Shown here piece by piece: positions 1 through 7,750 of a stretch of DNA of 31,659 nt. The notes below the pieces were generated by a model. It was not told the DNA's origin, did not search any database, and saw only the letters and a program-made list of their open reading frames with translations. This DNA comes from an uncultured beta proteobacterium (GTDB lineage Bacteria > Pseudomonadota > Gammaproteobacteria > Burkholderiales > SG8-39), in assembly GCA_902826155.1 (NCBI GenBank), contig CADEDU010000086.1:1-31659 (forward strand). Direction: 5' to 3'. Both the position numbers and the translations under genes were made by a program. Within the stretch, counting starts at the first letter, position 1. Every line of letters begins with the position of its first letter.

Positions 1-1
1 C

Positions 2-334
2 GGACCGGCGGCATGCCTGTTCGACTGGGAACTGGCCACGCTGGGCGTGCCGCAGCACGATCTCGCTGAGCTGCTGTGCTTCGCGCTGCCGGCAAATGCC
101 GATGCCGCGTGGGTCGAGGCGATGATCGCGCGGCATCGCGAGCGCTTGCTCACGAACTTGAAGACGCATTTGCCCTCACCGGCAGCCTGGCGCCGTGGCG
201 TCACGCTCTGCCTCAATCACCTGTTCATCGACCGCCTGCCGATGTATCTGCTGATCCACAAGCTCAAGCCGTTGCCGTATCTGCCACGCGTGCTGCACAA
301 CTGGCAGCGCCTGAATCGCTGGCTGCAACCATGA
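2..334 (+). CDS. Aminoglycoside phosphotransferase-like kinase, C-terminal part (5' end outside window)
   Basis: The reading frame is open from the left edge and ends in TGA at 332-334, so only about 110 C-terminal residues are visible. The first residues read ...ACLFDWELATLG, followed by PQHDLAELL. The DWE triad stands where APH-family kinases carry the metal-binding Asp, and the following DLA motif is typical of APH (phosphotransferase enzyme family) domains in bacterial ACAD10-like or uncharacterised small-molecule kinases. The rest is helical with many Arg and Leu residues. The substrate cannot be told from this fragment. The stop overlaps the next start codon (ATGA at 331-334), so this gene and the FAD monooxygenase are translationally coupled and probably share one transcript. 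Family assignment is fairly safe; specific function is not. Confidence 0.7.
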   Translation, partial: GPAACLFDWELATLGVPQHDLAELLCFALPANADAAWVEAMIARHRERLLTNLKTHLPSPAAWRRGVTLCLNHLFIDRLPMYLLIHKLKPLPYLPRVLHNWQRLNRWLQP

Positions 335-1524
335 ACGAGCACGTGATCATTGCCGGCGCCGGTCCGGTCGGACTGGTTGCCGCCTGCGTACTGGCCGAGG
401 CGGGCATTCGAGTTACGGTGTGCGAAGCCGAAGACCAGCTGCCCGAGAATCTGCGCGCCTCCACCTTCCACCCCGCCACGCTCGACCTGCTCGAGCAGTT
501 CGGTGCGAGCGCGCGGCTGATCGAGATGGGTCTGATCGCGCGGACGCTGCAGTATCGCGATCGCGACGGCTGGTTCGTCGAGTTCGATTTCGCTTCGATC
601 GCCGATCACACGCGCCACCCGTTCCGCGTGCAGTGCGAGCAGTACAAGCTCAACTTCGTGCTGGCCGAACGCTTGCGGCGTTACCCGCATGCCTCATTGC
701 GCTTCGGCGCGCGTCTCACCGGAGTGGAGCAGTCCGCCGAGGGCGTGGTTGCAGACATCGCGACCGCATCGGGGACAGAGCGCGTGGCCGGGACCTATCT
801 CATCGGCGCCGACGGCGGACGCAGCGTGGTGCGCGAGGCCATCGGCGTGAAGCTCGAAGGTTTCACCTGGCCGGAGCGGTTTCTGGTGGTGTCCACGCCG
901 TTCGATTTCACGGCGCACTTCGAACGCCTCGCACCGGTGAGCTACTTCGCCGATCCGGAGGAATGGTTCTTTCTGCTGCGCGTGCCCGGCCCGCTGTGGC
1001 GGGTGATGTTTCCGACCCGCGCCGAGGAAAGCGACGCGTCGATCATGGCGCCCGACAATGTTCAACGGCGCATGCAGCGGGTGCTGGCGCACGGCGAACC
1101 GTATCCGATCGGGCACCAGACGCTCTACGCGGTCCATCAGCGGGTAGCCGATCGCTATCGGGTCGGGCGCGTGTTCCTGGCCGGCGATGCGGCGCATCTG
1201 AACAATCCATTGGGCGGCATGGGCATGAACGGCGGCATTCACGACGCGTTCAGTCTCGCCGGAAAGATGGCGCACGTGCTGCGCGGCGAGGCCGGCGTTT
1301 CGCTGCTCGATCGCTACGAGCCGGAGCGCCGGCCGGTCGCGCTCGACTACGTCGATCGCATCAGCACGCAGAACAAGCGCAATCTCGAAGCGCGCGACCC
1401 CGACGAGCGCGCGCGCTTCCGGCGCGAGATGGAACAGACCGCCGCTGATCCGCAGCAGGCGAAAGCGTACCTGCTGCGCATTGCGATGATCGCCAGCCTG
1501 CAGCCGCAGGCCGACCAGAACTAG
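331..1524 (+). CDS. FAD-dependent aromatic-ring monooxygenase (UbiH/PheA/TfdB-type)
   Basis: The 397-residue product is a class A flavoprotein monooxygenase, which uses NAD(P)H and O2 to hydroxylate an aromatic or related substrate. Visible motifs are the N-terminal Rossmann dinucleotide motif ([10 protein letters not shown], about residues 8-17) followed by an acidic strand end (VCEAE). A DG-type motif ([11 protein letters not shown], about 150-160) is followed by the second FAD motif [20 protein letters not shown] (about 280-299). The order and length match the PF01494 family. I chose ATG at 331 because it overlaps the upstream stop as ATGA and the Rossmann strand begins only five residues later; the longer upstream frame is a shadow of the kinase gene. 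The native substrate is unknown. The stop TAG shares the palindrome CTAG with the stop of the converging fbp gene. Confidence 0.9.
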   Translation: MNEHVIIAGAGPVGLVAACVLAEAGIRVTVCEAEDQLPENLRASTFHPATLDLLEQFGASARLIEMGLIARTLQYRDRDGWFVEFDFASIADHTRHPFRVQCEQYKLNFVLAERLRRYPHASLRFGARLTGVEQSAEGVVADIATASGTERVAGTYLIGADGGRSVVREAIGVKLEGFTWPERFLVVSTPFDFTAHFERLAPVSYFADPEEWFFLLRVPGPLWRVMFPTRAEESDASIMAPDNVQRRMQRVLAHGEPYPIGHQTLYAVHQRVADRYRVGRVFLAGDAAHLNNPLGGMGMNGGIHDAFSLAGKMAHVLRGEAGVSLLDRYEPERRPVALDYVDRISTQNKRNLEARDPDERARFRREMEQTAADPQQAKAYLLRIAMIASLQPQADQN

Positions 1525-2510
1525 CCGTAGTACTTCTGCACCCGTTCGACCTCGTTCTTCGAGCCGAGCACGACGCCGGTGCGCTGATGCAGCGCCTTCG
1601 GTTGCAGATCGAGAATGCGCGTGCCGCCGTCGGTAGCCGCGCCGCCTGCCTGTTCGATCACGAACGCCATCGGATTGGCTTCGTACATCAGCCGCAGCCG
1701 CCCGTCCTTGTGCTTGGCGTCGCGCGGATACATGAAGATGCCGCCGCGGGTGATGATGCGATACACATCCGCCACCATCGAGGCGACCCAGCGCATGTTG
1801 AAGTCTTTGCCGCGCGCGCCGGTCTTGCCGGCCAGACACTCGTCGATGTAGCGCTTGACCGGTGCGTCCCAATTGCGTGCGTTCGACGCGTTGATCGCGA
1901 ATTCGGCGGTGTCTTCCTGGATGCGGATCTCCGGCTGCGTCAGCACGAATGAACCGACTTCGCGATCGAGCGTGAAGCCCACGGTACCGTTGCCCACGGT
2001 CAGCACCAGCACCGTCTGCGGTCCGTACACCGCGAAGCCCGCCGCGACCTGATTGCGTCCGGGTTGCAGGAACGCCGCCTCGTCGGGTTGCATGCCGTCA
2101 GGGCAGCGCAGCACCGAGAAGATGGTGCCGATCGACACGTTCACGTCGATGTTGGAGGAGCCATCGAGCGGATCGATCAGCAGCAGATACCCGCCGCGCG
2201 GGTATTTGTCGGGCATGACGTAGGGCCGCTCCATTTCCTCCGACACCATCGCCGCGAGGTGGCCACCCCATTCGTTGGCTTCGACCAGAATCTCGTTGGA
2301 GATCACGTCGAGCTTTTTCTGCGCCTCGCCCTGCACGTTGTCGGTACCGGCGCCGCCCAGCACGTCGGCGAGCGCGCCTTTGCCCACCGCATGCGAGATC
2401 GCCTTGCAGGCGCGGGCGACGACCTCGATCAGCAGCCGCAACTCCGGCGTGACCGCGTCATGGGCACGCTGTTGTTCGACCAGATATTGGGTGAGGGTGA
2501 CGCGTCGCAT
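1521..2510 (-). CDS. fbp: Class I fructose-1,6-bisphosphatase
   Basis: The 329-residue product hydrolyses fructose 1,6-bisphosphate to fructose 6-phosphate in gluconeogenesis (or in the Calvin cycle in autotrophs), in the cytoplasm. The metal-binding core is clear: EE at 91-92 and [13 protein letters not shown] around Asp113 and Asp116. Further conserved segments are [15 protein letters not shown], the GGIFMYP motif and [16 protein letters not shown]. Length is normal for the family. The start is ATG at 2510, eight bases downstream of a GGGAG ribosome-binding site; an in-frame extension to 2663 lacks family similarity and looks non-coding. The gene stands alone on the minus strand, divergent from the acyl-CoA synthetase gene and convergent with the monooxygenase gene. 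Function is near certain. Confidence 0.96.
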   Translation of the reverse strand: MRRVTLTQYLVEQQRAHDAVTPELRLLIEVVARACKAISHAVGKGALADVLGGAGTDNVQGEAQKKLDVISNEILVEANEWGGHLAAMVSEEMERPYVMPDKYPRGGYLLLIDPLDGSSNIDVNVSIGTIFSVLRCPDGMQPDEAAFLQPGRNQVAAGFAVYGPQTVLVLTVGNGTVGFTLDREVGSFVLTQPEIRIQEDTAEFAINASNARNWDAPVKRYIDECLAGKTGARGKDFNMRWVASMVADVYRIITRGGIFMYPRDAKHKDGRLRLMYEANPMAFVIEQAGGAATDGGTRILDLQPKALHQRTGVVLGSKNEVERVQKYYG

Positions 2511-2795
2511 AGGATCTCCCGGATACTGCTGCAGCTCGAATCGTGAGCGGAAGCGACCGGAAATTATCACGCAGGGCAAGCCGATGGCGATGAAATCGCG
2601 CGGACGATGAGAACAGCACCATGGGCACGGGCCGCAGGATCGCGCCCGGCGCAGCAGGGCCATCGGGCCTCGCCGGTGCGCTCAGTGCGGATGATGCGCA
2701 CGAAGTGAGTCAACGGTCGCGAATGGCCATGAGCGGGCTTGACCGCCACGCCGACGCGGCTTAGAACGAATAAGCACCCTGCCCCGTCCCTGGTC

Positions 2796-4970
2796 ATGAA
2801 CGATCGCGCCGCGCACGCCGTCGACGTCCGCATTTCACTGCAACGCCTGCTCACTCCGGAGTCGGTGGCGGTGCTGGGCGCCTCCGAAAGCACCGAGAAG
2901 TGGGGCGGCCGCATTCTCAAATACCTGGTCGATCATGGCTACCAGGGGCGCATCGTTCCGATCCGGCCGCGCGCGGGGGTGGTGCAGGGGTTGGTCGCCT
3001 ATGCTTCGATCAAGGACGCGCCCGCGACGATCGACGTGGCGATCCTCGCCATACCGGCCACCAGCACCGTCGACGCGGTGCGCGAATGCGCCGAAGCCGG
3101 TGTGGGCGCGTGCATCATCATCGCGTCGCAGTTCGCCGAGGCCGGGCGCGAAGGTGAATTGCGTCAGGAAGCGATGACGCAGATCGCGCGCAGCTACGGC
3201 ATGCGGCTGCTCGGGCCGAACTGCCTCGGCCTGGTCAACCCGCACGCGCGCCTTGCGCTGTCGGCATCGCTTGCACTCGGACACATGCTGCGCCTGCCGG
3301 CCGGCGCGATCGGTCTGGCCAGCCAGTCCGGCGCGCTGATGGGTTCGCTGATCGCGCAGGCGTACGAACTCGGGGCAGGATTTTCCGCGTGCGTGTCGGT
3401 GGGCAATCAGTGCGACCTGGAGCTGTGCGATTTCTTCGAGCACTTCATCGACGATCCGGGCACGCAAGTCATCTGCCTTTACGTCGAAGGGTTGTTGCGG
3501 CCGGAGCGTTTCGCCGTGGCAGCACAACGCGCCCGCGCGCGCGGCAAGCCGGTGCTGCTCACCAAGGCCGGGCGCTCGACCATCGGTGAACGCGCCGTCG
3601 CCTCGCACACCGCCAGCACGACCGGGGCCCACGATGTCATGCGCGCCGTATGCGACACGTACGGTGTGGTGCTGGTCGATGATGCATTCGATCTGCTGTG
3701 GCTGGCCGAAGCGATCGTACGCATGGGGCGACCCGGTGGAGACGGCGTCGCGCTGCTTTCCGGTTCGGGTGGCGCTGCCGCGCTGCTGGCCGATGCGCTG
3801 ACGGAGAACGGGCTGCGGCTGGCCAAGCTTGCACCGGCCACGCGGCGGCGGCTCGAGCCGCTGCTGCCCGAAGGACGCCGCGAGTTGCCGATCGATCTGG
3901 GCGTGCTGCATGAAAGCCGTGATACCGACTACGGCGACTCGGTGAGCAACACCCTTGCCGCGGTGATGGATGATCCCGATGCGGCAGTCGGGCTGTATCT
4001 GATGACCACGCAACCGAACATGGAGCAGGCGGCCCGCGCCGTGGCCCGCGCGCAGAAGGCCGTCGGCAAACCGATCCTGTTCGTCAACGCGGCGGGCGGA
4101 GCAGGCAGCCGTGCGCGCGCCGCGCTCGCCGAATCGCGGCTGCTCAGTTTCGATCAGCCCGCCAGCGCGATGCGGATCCTCAAGCTGCTGCTGGCTTCGC
4201 GCGCCGAGCCGCTGCGTTCCCCGCCGGTCGCGGTGATTCCGATCCATCTGGATGACGTACTCAACAAACTGCCGCGCGGCACGCTCACCGATTTCGAGAC
4301 CAAGCAGCTGCTGCAACAGGCAGGCATCGCCGTGGCGCGCGAGCGCCTGGCCCGGTCACGCACGGTGGCTGCGGCAGCGGCGCGTGAGCTGGGATTTCCG
4401 GTCGCATTGAAGATTCAGGCGCGCGGCCTGCTGCACAAGAGCGACGTGGCCGGCGTGCGACTGAATCTGTCGACGCTCGACGACGTGGTGGCCGCCTACA
4501 CCGATCTCACCCGGCGCGGCAGCGAACTGCGCGGCGCGCAATTCGAAGGCTGCCTGGTGCAGGAGATGGTCCAGGCCGACTACGAGCTAGTGCTCGCCAC
4601 GCGCTGGGACGCGCAGTTCGGCACCGTCGTGATGGTCGGCATCGGCGGCACGCTGGTGGAGTTGGTCTCCGATGTACTGGTGGCGCTCGCACCAATCGAC
4701 CCGGCCCAGGCGGAGAAGCTGCTTCGCAATCTGCGTCTGGCCTCGCTGTTGCAGGGCTATCGCGGCCGTGCCCCGCTCGATTTCGCAGCGGTGTCGCGCG
4801 TGATTGCCGACGTGAGCCAGTTCGCCGCGAACCTCGGTCCGCGACTGGCGGAGCTGGAGATCAACCCGTTATTCGCCGTCGATGAGCGCGTGATCGTCGG
4901 CGATGCGCACGCACGGCTGCGCAGCGACTGGGAGATTCCGCTCACTACGCCAGACTTCGGTGCGTCGTAG
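2796..4970 (+). CDS. Fused ADP-forming acyl-CoA synthetase (acetate-CoA ligase family)
   Basis: The 724-residue product carries both halves of an ADP-forming acyl-CoA synthetase on one chain. In order there is a CoA-binding Rossmann domain (about 15-140, starting SVAVLGASES), a succinyl-CoA-ligase-like domain (about 150-290) and a C-terminal ATP-grasp domain (about 490-715, with LKIQARGLLHKSDVAGV). The phosphorylated histidine is expected at His271 within SHTAS. Enzymes of this family interconvert acyl-CoA, ADP and phosphate with the acid, ATP and CoA; some bacterial relatives are protein acetyltransferases, but no GNAT domain is present here. The start is uncertain: ATG 2796 lacks a good Shine-Dalgarno, and TTG 2739 would add 19 residues with no family support. 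It stands as a single gene, and the acyl substrate is unknown. Confidence 0.88.
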   Translation: MNDRAAHAVDVRISLQRLLTPESVAVLGASESTEKWGGRILKYLVDHGYQGRIVPIRPRAGVVQGLVAYASIKDAPATIDVAILAIPATSTVDAVRECAEAGVGACIIIASQFAEAGREGELRQEAMTQIARSYGMRLLGPNCLGLVNPHARLALSASLALGHMLRLPAGAIGLASQSGALMGSLIAQAYELGAGFSACVSVGNQCDLELCDFFEHFIDDPGTQVICLYVEGLLRPERFAVAAQRARARGKPVLLTKAGRSTIGERAVASHTASTTGAHDVMRAVCDTYGVVLVDDAFDLLWLAEAIVRMGRPGGDGVALLSGSGGAAALLADALTENGLRLAKLAPATRRRLEPLLPEGRRELPIDLGVLHESRDTDYGDSVSNTLAAVMDDPDAAVGLYLMTTQPNMEQAARAVARAQKAVGKPILFVNAAGGAGSRARAALAESRLLSFDQPASAMRILKLLLASRAEPLRSPPVAVIPIHLDDVLNKLPRGTLTDFETKQLLQQAGIAVARERLARSRTVAAAAARELGFPVALKIQARGLLHKSDVAGVRLNLSTLDDVVAAYTDLTRRGSELRGAQFEGCLVQEMVQADYELVLATRWDAQFGTVVMVGIGGTLVELVSDVLVALAPIDPAQAEKLLRNLRLASLLQGYRGRAPLDFAAVSRVIADVSQFAANLGPRLAELEINPLFAVDERVIVGDAHARLRSDWEIPLTTPDFGAS

Positions 4971-4991
4971 CGATCCTACCCGGGGCTATGT

Positions 4992-5039
4992 GGACTCAAC
5001 GCGGGACTCAACGCGCGACTCAACACGCAACTCAGCGCG
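4992..5039. repeat. 12-bp tandem repeat, four units
   Basis: Units at 4992-5003, 5004-5015, 5016-5027 and 5028-5039 follow the pattern GGACTCAACGCG. The first two are identical, and the third and fourth carry two and three substitutions. The array fills the spacer between two converging genes, and its fourth unit contains the stop codon of the DUF937 gene (5032-5034). Confidence 0.85.
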
Positions 5040-5772
5040 CGATGAAGTAACCCAGCACGGCCAACACGATCAAGCCCAGCACGACCCATAGTGCAACCGG
5101 CTGAGCGCCTGCCGCAGGCGGCGCGACGGGGTCCGACGCGTGCGCGGCGGTGATGTCGTCGTCGTCAGTGGCCGCGCCGCCGGAAGATTGTTCGGGCAGC
5201 ATGCGTGTCAGCGCGCCGATGCCGATGGCAGTGACCAGCTCCCGATCGAGCGCCACGCGCAGCGGCTCACGTTGCGCATCGAGCAGTTGCACGACGCCGT
5301 GCTCGTCGAGCCGGCCACGCTGAACCTCACGATTGAGGAGCGCGCAGGTGAGCGGGGCCAATACCGCACCGAGCCAGGTCGCCGAGGAGCTGCGAATGCC
5401 GCTCGCCGAGGCCAAAGCCGGGGCGACGGCCGCCGCGCGATTGCCGAACAGGAACCCGAGCAGTCCTGGCCCCATCGTGGTGAGTCGCTCCAGGGCGCCG
5501 GTATCCTCGGTGAGCAGCGACGCCGGCCGCTCGAGAACCAACGGATCGGCCGGCACGCTCGCCGCCGATTTCACCAGCACGCCGACGTTGTCCGGTGAAC
5601 CGCGCTGCAGCATCGTGCCGAGCAGGACGGGGACCATGCCGTTGACCGCAGCGCGCAGTTGCGGCTCGGGTTCGCCCAATCGGTTGGCCACCTGCGCGAC
5701 GAAGTCGGTGTTCAGCGCGTCGCGGAACGTGTCCAGCAGGTTGGCAGCCACCACACCCCCATCGTTCGCCAT
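5032..5772 (-). CDS. DUF937-family protein with C-terminal membrane anchor
   Basis: The 246-residue product is built of alpha-helical segments typical of DUF937/YidB-like proteins: an N-terminal unit (LDTFRDALNTDFVAQVANRLG, then AAVNGMVPVLLGTMLQRG) and later glycine-rich helices (TMGPGLLGFLFGNRAAAVAPALAS). An acidic, Ala/Pro-rich linker (about 200-225) precedes a single hydrophobic segment near the end (about 226-243, ALWVVLGLIVLAVLGYF) closed by IAR. There is no signal peptide, so a tail-anchored inner-membrane protein with its bulk in the cytoplasm is the simplest reading. Many DUF937 proteins carry an OmpA-like domain after the linker; this one ends with the helix. The ATG at 5772 has only a weak AAG-type ribosome-binding site. 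Biological role unknown. Confidence 0.75.
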   Translation of the reverse strand: MANDGGVVAANLLDTFRDALNTDFVAQVANRLGEPEPQLRAAVNGMVPVLLGTMLQRGSPDNVGVLVKSAASVPADPLVLERPASLLTEDTGALERLTTMGPGLLGFLFGNRAAAVAPALASASGIRSSSATWLGAVLAPLTCALLNREVQRGRLDEHGVVQLLDAQREPLRVALDRELVTAIGIGALTRMLPEQSSGGAATDDDDITAAHASDPVAPPAAGAQPVALWVVLGLIVLAVLGYFIAR

Positions 5773-5820
5773 TGTTCGATCTTGTCGCTATGGTCGTTCG
5801 TGTCCCTGATGCCGCTCGCA

Positions 5821-5850
5821 TCGATACGAGTCGATGCGAGTCGATCGATC
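5821..5850. repeat. 10-bp tandem repeat, three units
   Basis: Three adjacent units, TCGATACGAG, TCGATGCGAG and TCGATCGATC, lie in the divergent spacer between the DUF937 gene and the PucG-like gene, upstream of the candidate -10 box at 5907. They are unrelated in sequence to the other spacer repeats in the window. Confidence 0.65.
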
Positions 5851-5906
5851 GTGCCGCGGTTTTGGGGCTGTTGTTCGATCGCAGCGACGGATGCGAATGT
5901 TACGCC

Positions 5907-5912
5907 TAAAAT
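5907..5912 (+). promoter_or_regulatory. Candidate -10 box upstream of the PucG-like gene
   Basis: TAAAAT stands about 65 bases before the ATG at 5978 in an AT-richer patch of the divergent spacer. No convincing -35 box is seen at the right distance, so this is a tentative call. Confidence 0.3.
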
Positions 5913-5977
5913 CCGCGCCGATTCTGCCCCATTCACCCGGTTCATCCCACACGCAGTGCTCGAACGCTGACGCCCTC

Positions 5978-7219
5978 ATGGCCCAATCACCTACTGTTTT
6001 CGCCGACCTCAATCCGTTGCCCCGCCTGTTGATGGGCCCCGGCCCGATCAACGCCGATCCGCGCGTGCTGCGCGCGATGTCGGCCCAGTTACTCGGCCAG
6101 TTCGATCCGCAGTTCCGCGCCTACATGCGCGAGACCATGGTGCTGTACCGGCAGGTGTTCGAAACGAAGAACGAATGGACGCTGGTGATCGACGGCACCG
6201 CGCGTGCCGCCATCGAGGCGCTGCTCGCTTCGATCGTCGAACCCGGCGATCGAGTGCTGGTCGCCAGCTTCGGGCGCTTCGGCCAGTTGCTGACCGAGAT
6301 CGCGCGACGCGCCGGCGCCGATGTACGTGTGATCGAAAGCGAATGGGGAACGGTGTTCACCCCCGAGCGCATCGAAGCAGCGATCAAGGAGCACGGCCCG
6401 AAACTGCTGGCGGTGTGCCAGGCCGACACCTCGACGACGATGCTGCAGCCGCTTGCCGAGATCGGCAAGATCTGCCGGCGACATGGCGTGCTGCTGCAGG
6501 TGGATGCCACTGCTTCGTTCGGCGGTACGCCGCTGCCGGTCGACGCATGGCAGATCGACGTCGTGACCGCGGGTCTGCAGAAGTGCCTCGGCGGTCCATC
6601 GGGTTCGGCGCCGGTCACCCTGTCGGACGCAGTGAGCGAGCGCATCTATCGCCGTCGCCACATCGAGGAAGGGTTGCGCCCCGGCGACTACGTGCCCGGC
6701 ACCGGCCGCATCATCGGCTCGAACTACTTCGACATGGCGATGGTGATGGACTACTGGAGCGAGAAAGGCCTCAACCATCACACCGAGGCGACGACCATGC
6801 TCTACGGGGCACGCGAGTGCGCCCGCGTCGTGCTGCAGGAGGGGCTGGCGCAGTGTCATGCGCGGCACCTGCTCGCCGGTCAGGCGATGATGGCGGGACT
6901 GAAGGCGATGGGTCTGACGATCTTCGGCGATCAGCAGAACAAGATGCCCAACATCGTCGGCGTCTACATTCCGCAAGGCGTCAACGGCGAGAAGGCGCGC
7001 AACGCGATGTTGAACGACTTCAACATCGAGATCGGCACCTCGTTCGGGCAATTGGCCGGCAAGATCTGGCGCATCGGCACGATGGGGTACAACGCGCGCA
7101 AGGACGCAGTTCTGATGACGTTGGGTGCGCTCGAAGCGGTGCTCGCCGCCGAAGGGTTCAAGATGCCGCGCGGCGCCGCGGTGGATGCGGCGCTCGCGAT
7201 GTATCGAGCGGCCGGCTGA
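5978..7219 (+). CDS. PucG-like class V aminotransferase, (S)-ureidoglycine or alanine:glyoxylate type
   Basis: The 413-residue product is a PLP-dependent fold-type I aminotransferase. Visible landmarks are the N-terminal LLMGPGPINADPRVLRAMS, FDPQFRAYM, IDGTARAAIEA, the DTSTTM motif, the PLP-ring Asp176 in LLQVDATAS and the Schiff-base Lys202 in AGLQKCLGGPSG. The wording around FDPQF, DGTARAA and GLQKCL is closest to what I remember of PucG, (S)-ureidoglycine-glyoxylate aminotransferase of purine breakdown; related alanine-, serine- and aspartate-glyoxylate aminotransferases share most of these residues. No other ureide or purine gene lies nearby, so the exact amino donor is open. ATG 5978 is chosen because family similarity begins about 15 residues later, whereas the upstream extension to 5834 looks non-coding. 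Confidence 0.85.
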   Translation: MAQSPTVFADLNPLPRLLMGPGPINADPRVLRAMSAQLLGQFDPQFRAYMRETMVLYRQVFETKNEWTLVIDGTARAAIEALLASIVEPGDRVLVASFGRFGQLLTEIARRAGADVRVIESEWGTVFTPERIEAAIKEHGPKLLAVCQADTSTTMLQPLAEIGKICRRHGVLLQVDATASFGGTPLPVDAWQIDVVTAGLQKCLGGPSGSAPVTLSDAVSERIYRRRHIEEGLRPGDYVPGTGRIIGSNYFDMAMVMDYWSEKGLNHHTEATTMLYGARECARVVLQEGLAQCHARHLLAGQAMMAGLKAMGLTIFGDQQNKMPNIVGVYIPQGVNGEKARNAMLNDFNIEIGTSFGQLAGKIWRIGTMGYNARKDAVLMTLGALEAVLAAEGFKMPRGAAVDAALAMYRAAG

Positions 7220-7234
7220 TCTTTTCAACCGGCC
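7210..7234 (+). terminator. Possible hairpin at the end of the PucG-like gene
   Basis: GGCCGG (7210-7215) can pair with CCGGCC (7229-7234) around a 13-base loop that contains the stop codon region. The hairpin is followed only by TGTTTG, so termination strength is doubtful. Confidence 0.3.
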
Positions 7235-7285
7235 TGTTTGCTCGACCGGCTTACCTCGCGACCGTCTGACTTTCTCAGCCGGCGG
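7225..7285. repeat. Degenerate ~17-bp tandem repeat, about four units
   Basis: Units start at 7225, 7242, 7259 (one base shorter) and 7275. The shared core is TC(A/G)(A/G)CCGGC followed by a T/C-rich tail. They fill the spacer between the converging PucG-like and DUF1840 genes, and divergence between units is high. Confidence 0.5.
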
Positions 7286-7298
7286 ACACAGCGCGGCG

Positions 7299-7625
7299 TC
7301 ACGCGCTCCAGGTGACGTCAACGCTCGAGCGCGCGGCGCGATCGAGCAGATCGAGCAGCGGTTTGGCGCGCGTCGACAGCGCGATCGGCGGCTCGGTATC
7401 ACGATCGTCGCCCGATTTGCTGCTTGGCGCTGCTCTGCCCGCCGGCGCTTCCTCCTGAGCACGCGCCGACAGCCCGCGCTTGAGCGAATCGAGCGCCGCG
7501 GGCAGGTCGGCGGCAAGTACCGCGCCGGGCACCCCCCCGCTTTGACCCATCAGCTTGAGCATATTCACCGCGACCTCACCGAACATGGTGATGTCGCCGA
7601 CTTTGCTGCGAAAGGTCACCAGCAT
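7299..7625 (-). CDS. DUF1840 domain protein
   Basis: The 108-residue product begins MLVTFRSKVGDITMFGEVAVN and continues LLKLMGQSG-like (MLKLMGQSGGVPGAV), followed by AADLPAALDSLKRGL. This is the diagnostic pattern of DUF1840, a small cytoplasmic family found mainly in Betaproteobacteria. A charged, Ala/Arg/Ser-rich linker (about 60-85) leads to a second helical segment (ALSTRAKPLLDLLDRAA). The start at 7625 is supported by a GGAG motif about seven bases upstream and by the family's usual N-terminus; a longer frame to 7697 has no support. It is transcribed away from the lipid-transport operon, with a 125-base divergent spacer between. Function of the family is unknown. Confidence 0.85.
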   Translation of the reverse strand: MLVTFRSKVGDITMFGEVAVNMLKLMGQSGGVPGAVLAADLPAALDSLKRGLSARAQEEAPAGRAAPSSKSGDDRDTEPPIALSTRAKPLLDLLDRAARSSVDVTWSA

Positions 7626-7656
7626 GGCCACTCCGCGGAAGGACTGAACTCGGGGA

Positions 7657-7677
7657 TAGAATCGCGCGCTGATTGTA
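7657..7677. promoter_or_regulatory. Candidate overlapping divergent -10 boxes (DUF1840 / mlaE)
   Basis: TAGAAT on the plus strand (7657-7662) could serve the lipid-transport operon, and TACAAT on the minus strand (complement of 7672-7677) could serve the DUF1840 gene. They are only ten bases apart, so the two promoters would compete. Neither has a good -35 box. Confidence 0.3.
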
Positions 7678-7750
7678 ACGGCAGCGACATGCTGCACCTG
7701 CTTCGAGCGGGCGCAGCAGGCCGGTGCGGCGGGTCCACCGCAACGACACC

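Noticed and set aside
694..1872. Long minus-strand open frame opposite the FAD monooxygenase
   Set aside because: It is the antisense of two well-supported genes, is rich in Arg/Ala/His as expected for a GC-rich shadow frame, and has no recognisable domain.
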